A DNA stretch of 64,000 nucleotides from Dokdonella fugitiva (lineage in GTDB: Bacteria; Pseudomonadota; Gammaproteobacteria; Xanthomonadales; Rhodanobacteraceae). Positions 58,742 through 64,000 of this stretch are shown one piece after another (positions within the stretch are counted from its first letter, which is position 1; each line of letters begins with the position of its first letter). A program made the position numbers and the translations under genes. Where the stretch lies: positions 372,001 to 436,000 of the forward strand of contig NZ_SLWQ01000002.1 of assembly GCF_004342425.1 (NCBI RefSeq), written 5' to 3'. The notes beneath the pieces are model-generated. The model was not told where the DNA came from. It saw nothing but the letters and a program-made list of their open reading frames with translations, and ran no database searches.

Positions 58742-58822
58742 GAAACACCGGGCACACCGGGCACACGAAGAAAGACAAGGACTGCCCGGGCCTCCCTGCC
58801 CGGACTCCGCGCCCGGTGTTTC
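58742..58822. repeat. GAAACACCGGGC inverted repeat between SDR and MarC genes
   Basis: 12-nt perfect arms at 58742-58753 and 58811-58822 around a 57-nt loop; arm 1 continues as a nonamer tandem (CACACCGGG). Arm 2 overlaps the SDR stop codon. It is related to the repeat at 52946. Confidence 0.7.
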
Positions 58823-59582
58823 AGCGCAGGTCGAGCACCTTGCCGCGCACGCCGATCGCGGCGGCGCCGAGCAGCCAGGCCACCGCCTGCGCGGCGCCGC
58901 CCGGATCGGGGCGGGCCATCGTGTCCTCGCCATAGTACGCCGCGCGGCGCAGGGTGGTGCGCATCGGCCCCGGCAGCAGCGCATGCGTGCGCACGGTGGA
59001 GCTCTCCGTTTCCTCGTGCACGATCGAGGCGAGTCCCTGCAGCGCGAATTTGGAAACGCCGTAGCCACCCCAGTACGCATTGCCGACGCGCGCGCCATCG
59101 TCGAACACGAATACGAGCGCGGCGTCCGGCGCGCGCCGCAGCAGCGGCATGCACGCCCGGGTGAGCAGGAATGGCGCGGTCACGTTGACCTGCAGGTTGC
59201 GGTTCCACTCATCGGGCGCCTGCTGCTCGAACGGTTGCAGCGAATCGAAGTGGGCGGCCGCGTGGACGATGCCGTCGAGGCGGCCGCATTCGCGTTCGAC
59301 CGCGGCGGCGAGGTCGGCATGGTCCTTCGGCGTCGCGCCCGCGAGGTCCATCGGATAGATCGCCGGCGCCGCGCCGCCGAGGCGTTCGATCTCGTCGTAC
59401 AACGCTTCCAGCGGCCGCACCTTGCGCCCGAGCAGCACGACGGTCGCGCCGCTGGCGGCAGCGGCGAGCGCGCTGGCACGGCCGAGCCCGCCGGTCGCGC
59501 CGGTGACGAGCACGACGCGCTCGCGCAGCGAATCGGCGGCCGGCACGATGGCCCCGGCCGCGGGTTGCACGGGAGCGAGCAT
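58821..59582 (-). CDS. Short-chain dehydrogenase, YciK-like
   Basis: 253 aa, NAD(P)-dependent oxidoreductase fold. The cofactor motif TGATGGLG is at 27-34, and the catalytic Tyr and Lys are in YGVSKFALQGL. The pattern of insertions resembles the YciK group, whose substrate is unknown. It starts 1 nt after the grxD stop, so the two are co-transcribed. Confidence 0.9.
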   Translation of the reverse strand: MLAPVQPAAGAIVPAADSLRERVVLVTGATGGLGRASALAAAASGATVVLLGRKVRPLEALYDEIERLGGAAPAIYPMDLAGATPKDHADLAAAVERECGRLDGIVHAAAHFDSLQPFEQQAPDEWNRNLQVNVTAPFLLTRACMPLLRRAPDAALVFVFDDGARVGNAYWGGYGVSKFALQGLASIVHEETESSTVRTHALLPGPMRTTLRRAAYYGEDTMARPDPGGAAQAVAWLLGAAAIGVRGKVLDLR

Positions 59583-59583
59583 C

Positions 59584-59901
59584 TCAGGCCTTCCGCGTGT
59601 CCTGCACCAGGCGCTCGAGTTCGCCCGACTCGTACAGTTCGAGCGTGATGTCGCAGCCGCCGATGAGCTCGCCGTGGATGAACAGCTGCGGGAACGTAGG
59701 CCAGTTGGAGTAACGCGGCAGGTTCGCGCGCACTTCCGGATCCTCGAGCACGTTGACGGAATGGAAGTCGGCTCCGACCGCCTTCAATGCCTGCGCCGTG
59801 CGGCTGGAGAAGCCGCACATGGGAAATTGCGGCGTGCCTTTCATGAAGAGCACGATCGGGTGATCGGCGAGGGTACCCTTGATGCGTTCGATGACGTCCA
59901 T
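59584..59901 (-). CDS. grxD: Monothiol glutaredoxin GrxD
   Basis: 105 aa, a CGFS-type glutaredoxin that carries Fe-S clusters. The motif PMCGFSSRTAQAL has the Cys at residue 29; the WPTFPQLFIHGELIGGCDI segment binds glutathione. It is divergent from sodB, both iron- and oxygen-related genes. Confidence 0.97.
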   Translation of the reverse strand: MDVIERIKGTLADHPIVLFMKGTPQFPMCGFSSRTAQALKAVGADFHSVNVLEDPEVRANLPRYSNWPTFPQLFIHGELIGGCDITLELYESGELERLVQDTRKA

Positions 59902-60048
59902 TGCTGGCCTTCGGATGGATCGGCGCGTGCTGCGCGCAATCCCGTATGGTACCACCGCGCTCCCGCCGGTTCGGCGAGCGACGCCTGCGCGGCGTCGCGC
60001 GGCAGCGGCCTGCAGCGGGCCGCATCGGGGTGGGGATTCAGGACATCC

Positions 60049-60057
60049 TGCTAGACT
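60049..60057 (+). promoter_or_regulatory. Possible extended -10 promoter of sodB
   Basis: TG-C-TAGACT lies 33 nt before the sodB start, with no clear -35. AAGGAGT serves as ribosome binding site. No Fur-box palindrome was recognised in the 189-nt grxD-sodB gap. Confidence 0.45.
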
Positions 60058-60090
60058 GGTGGGCCCTACCCCATCGGCAAGGAGTGTTCC

Positions 60091-60669
60091 ATGGCGATCG
60101 AACTGCCCCCGCTTCCGTGGGCGCGTGACGCGCTGGCCCCGCACATCTCGGCGGAGACCATCGACTATCACTATGGCAAGCACCACCAGACCTATGTCAC
60201 CAACCTCAACAACCAGATCAAGGGCACGGAGTTCGAAAACCTCCCGCTCGAGGAGATCATCCGCAAGTCGTCCGGCGGCATGTTCAACAACGCCGCCCAG
60301 GTCTGGAACCACACGTTCTACTGGAACTGCCTCAAGCCGAACGGCGGCGGCGAGCCGACCGGCCGCCTCGCCGACGCGATCAACAAGGCCTTCGGCGGCT
60401 TCGCGCAGTTCAAGGACGAGTTCACGAAGACCAGCGTCGGCACGTTCGGCTCCGGCTGGGGCTGGCTCGTGCAGCGTCCGGACGGCAGCCTCGCGCTCGC
60501 GAGCACGGCCAACGCGGGCACGCCGATCACCGGTGCGGACCGCCCGCTGCTGACCTGCGACGTGTGGGAACACGCGTACTACATCGACTACCGCAACGCG
60601 CGCCCGAAGTATGTCGAGGCGTTCTGGAACCTCGTCAACTGGGATTTCGTCGCCAGCCAGATGGCCTGA
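60091..60669 (+). CDS. sodB: Superoxide dismutase [Fe]
   Basis: 192 aa, turns superoxide into oxygen and peroxide. Metal ligands are His27, His74, Asp157 and His161; Gln70 in [11 protein letters not shown] is the residue typical of the iron form. It is divergent from grxD and is followed by a terminator shared with purK. Confidence 0.97.
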   Translation: MAIELPPLPWARDALAPHISAETIDYHYGKHHQTYVTNLNNQIKGTEFENLPLEEIIRKSSGGMFNNAAQVWNHTFYWNCLKPNGGGEPTGRLADAINKAFGGFAQFKDEFTKTSVGTFGSGWGWLVQRPDGSLALASTANAGTPITGADRPLLTCDVWEHAYYIDYRNARPKYVEAFWNLVNWDFVASQMA

Positions 60670-60690
60670 GCCCACGGCGATCACGCAAAG

Positions 60691-60719
60691 AAAAAGCCGC
60701 TCACCCGAGCGGCTTTTTT
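60691..60719. terminator. Bidirectional intrinsic terminator, sodB/purK
   Basis: A GCCGCT/AGCGGC stem with a 6-nt loop, flanked by AAAAA on the left and TTTTTT on the right, between the converging ends of sodB and purK. The shape works for both strands. Confidence 0.92.
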
Positions 60720-60747
60720 CATGCGCGGATGCCGGTGCCCGGCCCGC

Positions 60748-61887
60748 TCAGCCGAGCGCGGCGATCACCGGCGCGACCTGTGCCTCGCGGCCGAGCGCGG
60801 CGCCGATGCGCCGGAGACGGTCGCGCATCTCCGCCGCGTCGTCGGCGCAGAACGTCGCGTGGCCGACCTTGCGACCGGCGCGCGGACTCTTGCCGTAGTC
60901 GTGCCAGTGCGCGCGTGGCTCGGCGAGCACGGGATCGGCGGGCGGCAGTTCGCCGACCCAGTTGAGCATCGCGTTGATGCCGAGTGCACTGGTGTCGCCG
61001 AGCGGCATGCCGAGCACCGCCCGCACGTGGTTTTCGAACTGGCTCGCGGGCGAGCCTTCGATCGTCCAGTGGCCGGAGTTGTGCACGCGCGGCGCCATCT
61101 CGTTGCCGAGCAGGCGGCCGTCGCGCACGAACAGTTCGAGCGCGAACGTGCCGACGTAGTCGAGCGCCTCGGCGATGCGCCGCGCATGCGCGAAGGCGAT
61201 CGGCGCGAGCGTTTCGGCGTGCGGCGCGGGCGCGAGGCTCGCCGACAGGATGCCGTCGGCATGCCAGTTCTGGGTCAGCGGCCAGGTGCGGAATTCGCCG
61301 TCGCGCGCGCGCACCGCGACCACCGACAGCTCGCGCTCGAACGGCACGAATGCCTCGAGGATCGATGGCGCGCCGCCGAGCGCCTCCCACGCCGCGTCGA
61401 CGTCGGCCACCGACTTGAGGCGGAACTGGCCCTTGCCGTCGTAGCCGAGGCGGCGCGTCTTGAGGATCGACGGCGTGCCGATCGTTTCGACCGCGCGCGC
61501 GAGGTCGTCGCGCGAATCCACCGCGGCGAACGCGGGCGTGTCGAGGCCGATTTCGCGGAACAGGCTCTTCTCGGCGAGGCGATCCTGCGAGGTCGCGAGC
61601 GCACGCGGGTTGGGGAATACCTTCGTGTGTTCGGTGAGCCAGTGCGCGGTGTCGGCCGGCACGTTCTCGAAATCGAAGGTCGCCACGTCGATGCGCCGCG
61701 CGAAATCCGCGAGTGCGTCGAAGTCGCGCCAGTCCGCGCGCAGCATCGGCGCGACCTGCGCCGCACACGCGTCCTCGGCGCTGTCGACGACGAGGAAGCG
61801 CAGGCCGAGCGGCGCACCCGCGAGCGCGAGCATGCGCGCGAGCTGGCCGCCACCGAGCACGCCGATCGTTCGTCCGGAGTGGTTCAT
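60748..61887 (-). CDS. purK: N5-carboxyaminoimidazole ribonucleotide synthase
   Basis: 379 aa, ATP-grasp enzyme that carboxylates AIR at N5. The start MNHSGRTIGVLGGGQLARML has the family's dinucleotide-like loop; ILKTRRLGYDGKGQ is the ATP-grasp loop; NEMAPRVHNSGHWTIEGS carries the Mg ligands. It follows purE by 58 nt and uses its product in the reverse order of genes. Confidence 0.96.
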   Translation of the reverse strand: MNHSGRTIGVLGGGQLARMLALAGAPLGLRFLVVDSAEDACAAQVAPMLRADWRDFDALADFARRIDVATFDFENVPADTAHWLTEHTKVFPNPRALATSQDRLAEKSLFREIGLDTPAFAAVDSRDDLARAVETIGTPSILKTRRLGYDGKGQFRLKSVADVDAAWEALGGAPSILEAFVPFERELSVVAVRARDGEFRTWPLTQNWHADGILSASLAPAPHAETLAPIAFAHARRIAEALDYVGTFALELFVRDGRLLGNEMAPRVHNSGHWTIEGSPASQFENHVRAVLGMPLGDTSALGINAMLNWVGELPPADPVLAEPRAHWHDYGKSPRAGRKVGHATFCADDAAEMRDRLRRIGAALGREAQVAPVIAALG

Positions 61888-61945
61888 CGGCGTGCCACGC
61901 AGACAGGTGCGCGGCGCTGCGCGCGCGGGGAGTCGTGACGCGCGC

Positions 61946-62458
61946 TCATGCCGGCGTGCGCGGGTCGGGGTGGGCCAGCACGCTCGCGGTCTGCTCGTGG
62001 CGGAACGCATCGAGGCGGTGCGCGAGCGGCGCATCGGTCGTCGACAGCATCGCCGCGGCGCACAGGGCCGCATTGATCGCGCCGGCGCGGCCGATCGCGA
62101 AGGTCGCGACCGGGATGCCGGCGGGCATCTGCACGATCGACAGCAGCGAATCCATGCCGTTGAGCGCCTGCGACTGCACCGGCACGCCGAGCACCGGCAG
62201 GCGCGTCTTCGCGGCGAGCATGCCCGGCAGGTGGGCCGCGCCGCCGGCGCCGGCGATGATCGCGGCGAGGCCGCGCTCGACCGCCGTGGCCGCGTAGTCG
62301 AACAGCAGGTCCGGCGTGCGATGCGCGGACACCACGCGCACTTCGTGCCCGATGCCGAGCCGCTCCAGGGTTTCGACCGCGTGGCGCATCGTGTCCCAGT
62401 CCGACCGGGAACCCATCACGACGCCGATGCGGGGCTGTCCGCTCGCGCTTTCTGTCAT
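61946..62458 (-). CDS. purE: N5-carboxyaminoimidazole ribonucleotide mutase
   Basis: 170 aa, class I PurE that moves the carboxyl group to C4. [11 protein letters not shown] binds substrate, the catalytic His is in VVSAHRTPD, and [16 protein letters not shown] and [16 protein letters not shown] are present. Upstream, TACAAT on the minus strand (plus 62482-62487) is a plausible -10. Confidence 0.97.
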   Translation of the reverse strand: MTESASGQPRIGVVMGSRSDWDTMRHAVETLERLGIGHEVRVVSAHRTPDLLFDYAATAVERGLAAIIAGAGGAAHLPGMLAAKTRLPVLGVPVQSQALNGMDSLLSIVQMPAGIPVATFAIGRAGAINAALCAAAMLSTTDAPLAHRLDAFRHEQTASVLAHPDPRTPA

Positions 62459-62525
62459 GGCCGTCGTCAGCCTAAATCGCTATTGTACGCGCATCCGGCC
62501 GCATCCGGCCCTCCCGCTTCCGCGC

Positions 62526-62795
62526 ATGGACAAACACCTGCTCGACATCCTCTGCTGCCCTGCCACGCACGTGCCGCTGCGCCTGCTCACCGAGGGCGAG
62601 CTCGCCGCGCTCAACCGCGCGATCGCGTCGGGGCCGGTCCGCAACGGCGCGGGCGCGACGGTCACGTCCGCGTTCAGCGCCGGCTTGATCACGCGCGACC
62701 GGCATACCATCTACCGCATCGACGACGACATCCCGGTCATGCTCGCCGACGAGGCGGTCGCCACCGCCCAGCTGGGTGACTTTCCGGACCACTGA
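62526..62795 (+). CDS. Trm112/YcaR-family small protein
   Basis: 89 aa. The start MDKHLLDILCCPATHVPLRL has the Cys-Cys-Pro of the YcaR/Trm112 family, and IYRIDDDIPVMLADEA is the conserved end. Bacterial members often lack the full zinc site, as here. Its partner is unknown. It is divergent from purE. Confidence 0.88.
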   Translation: MDKHLLDILCCPATHVPLRLLTEGELAALNRAIASGPVRNGAGATVTSAFSAGLITRDRHTIYRIDDDIPVMLADEAVATAQLGDFPDH

Positions 62796-62815
62796 TACCA
62801 TTTGCCCCAGTCGAG

Positions 62816-62857
62816 TGTGATGCCAGTCACATTCCAGGAACGATACCCCTTTAAGCT
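62816..62857 (+). promoter_or_regulatory. Predicted class II CRP/Clp promoter of the DUF1631 gene
   Basis: A perfect TGTGA-N6-TCACA palindrome at 62816-62831 and a TAAGCT -10 at 62852-62857. With a start near 62865 the palindrome centre is at about -41.5, the class II activator position. No good -35 is present, as expected for activator-dependent promoters. Confidence 0.7.
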
Positions 62858-62917
62858 AGGCCACAGGCCGGCGCATGCGCGCGCAGCGGGGTTCCGGCGC
62901 CCTACGGAAAGCTTTCA

Positions 62918-64000
62918 ATGACCGCTCCCAAAGACAATCCGAACGTCGTCGACCTGCAGCAGCGCCAGCCGGGCACGGCCGCGACCGATCGTCTGGGCGA
63001 CCTGCTCAAGCTCGTGCGCGGCGTCTCGTTGAAGCGCATCAACGCGCTCGTCGGCACCCTGTTCGAGAACGTCGACGACGCGCTGTTCGACCTCGCCGAG
63101 CGCGCCGGCAGCAATGCGGTGCAGACCGAATATTTCGACGGCATGCGCGAGGTGCGCAAGAAGCGCCAGCTCGTCGAGCGTCTGTTCCAGGACCAGGCGA
63201 CGAAGGCTTTCACCGATTTCGCGGACGGCAAGCTCAAGGCGGCCCGCACGGAAGTGTCGCCGCAACCGGCGTCGGGTGGCCTGTCGCTCGTCGACGACAC
63301 CGAACTCGAGGAATCGCTCGCCGTGACCAGCATGGTCGCGAAGGCGGAGAACCGCCTGCAGCGCGCGCTCTACCAGGTGAACCAGCGCCTGTCCGTCATC
63401 ATCGGCGGCGGCAAGGTCGAGGACAACAACAATCCGATCGGCCCGGCCGTGCTCGGCAACGCGTTCCGCAGCGCGATCCGCGAGTTCGAGGTCAACGTCC
63501 AGGTCAAGCTCATCATCTACAAGCTGTTCGACCGCTACGTCATGACCGGCCTCGAGCCGATCTACGACGAAGTCAACGTCGAGCTGATCCGCGCGGGCGT
63601 GCTGCCGCAGGTGCGCCACGTGGCGCCGACGAACAAGCAGCCCGCGCCCGCAGCCGGCGTGCGACTGCCACCCGGCGCCGCGGCTCCCGCCGCGACGACC
63701 AGCGCGCCCACCTACTACGACCCCGCCGCCGACCAGCTGCAGGCCGAGATCTACCACACGCTGCGCTCGCTGCTCGCCAACCGCCATGGCCCCGAAGGCC
63801 ATGCCGGTGACGGCGCGGTCGGCGGCATCGGTTTCAGCCCGACCGACCTGCTCAGTGCATTGACGATCCTGCAGAGCCAGTCGGCCGTCGCGCAGGCGCG
63901 CGCCGAAAGCGTGGCGGACGCGGCGCAGGCGGTGCAGCAGATCAAGCGCGAGCTGCTCGACCAGGTCAACAAGCTGTCCGGCGACGCCAAGGACAAGCGC
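62918..64000 (+). CDS. DUF1631-domain protein, N-terminal part
   Basis: The first 361 codons; the frame is open to the window end. N-terminal features: GVSLKRINALVGTLFENVDDALFDLAERAG and a helical segment up to about 220, then an Ala/Pro linker (about 228-262) and a second helical part. This matches DUF1631 proteins of Lysobacterales, whose function is unknown. GGAAAG lies before the ATG. Its promoter carries a CRP/Clp box. Confidence 0.85.
   Translation, partial: MTAPKDNPNVVDLQQRQPGTAATDRLGDLLKLVRGVSLKRINALVGTLFENVDDALFDLAERAGSNAVQTEYFDGMREVRKKRQLVERLFQDQATKAFTDFADGKLKAARTEVSPQPASGGLSLVDDTELEESLAVTSMVAKAENRLQRALYQVNQRLSVIIGGGKVEDNNNPIGPAVLGNAFRSAIREFEVNVQVKLIIYKLFDRYVMTGLEPIYDEVNVELIRAGVLPQVRHVAPTNKQPAPAAGVRLPPGAAAPAATTSAPTYYDPAADQLQAEIYHTLRSLLANRHGPEGHAGDGAVGGIGFSPTDLLSALTILQSQSAVAQARAESVADAAQAVQQIKRELLDQVNKLSGDAKDKR

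Noticed and set aside
59902-60090. A Fur box between grxD and sodB
   Set aside because: The gap is GC-rich and contains no AT-rich palindrome of Fur type.

Overview
The window is GC-rich and reads as a chromosomal segment of a gammaproteobacterium, most likely order Lysobacterales (Xanthomonadales), perhaps Rhodanobacteraceae or Dokdonella-like. The grounds are gene order (map-glnD-dapD-arsC-like-dapE; a TPR gene-lolB-ispE-tRNA-Gln-prs-rplY-pth-ychF block with hemA-prfA divergent), an Oar-type TonB receptor, a perfect CRP/Clp box, and GGGAATS-type intergenic heptamer repeats. The taxon is an inference from order and motifs; no database was searched.

Region 1 (1-24.8 kb, all minus strand) is the translation and transcription supercluster. 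Read in the direction of transcription it runs tRNA-Tyr, tRNA-Gly, tRNA-Thr, tuf copy 2, tRNA-Trp, secE, nusG, rplK, rplA, rplJ, rplL, rpoB, rpoC, rpsL, rpsG, fusA, tuf copy 1, rpsJ, rplC, rplD, rplW, rplB, rpsS, rplV, rpsC, rplP, rpmC, rpsQ and the first codons of rplN, which leaves the window at base 1. Recognisable promoters lie before the tRNAs, rplK, rpsL and rpsJ. The long leaders before rplK, rplJ, rpsL and rpsJ contain strong hairpins suited to attenuation or autogenous control.

Region 2 (24.8-34.3 kb) holds a hotdog thioesterase, two small exported proteins, ychF, pth, rplY, prs, tRNA-Gln, ispE, lolB and a TPR lipoprotein. Region 3 (34.4-44 kb) has hemA and prfA on plus, then a decayed and a frameshifted TonB-C-like gene, then dapE, an ArsC/Spx-like gene, dapD, glnD and map on minus. 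Region 4 (44-53 kb, plus) has rpsB-tsf with a terminator, a LytS/LytR-type two-component pair, and an RND pump with its membrane-fusion protein. Region 5 (53-64 kb) has ppnN, an Oar-like receptor, a MarC-family protein, an SDR, grxD, sodB, purK/purE, a Trm112-like gene and the start of a DUF1631 gene behind a predicted class II CRP/Clp promoter.

No phage, insertion sequence, CRISPR array or defence island is visible. The most interesting structure is intergenic: long inverted repeats built from tandem heptamers lie inside otherwise ordinary housekeeping gaps (rpoB-rpoC, prs-rplY, pth-ychF). The first two also fit a G-quadruplex consensus. A second repeat family (GAAACAC...) occurs at 52.9 and 58.7 kb. 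Other notable items are two tuf genes identical except at codon 2, a hairpin with a U-tract right at the predicted start of the rpsL transcript, a decayed tandem paralogue next to a frameshifted gene, and an RND pump with Glu where the proton-relay Asp is expected.
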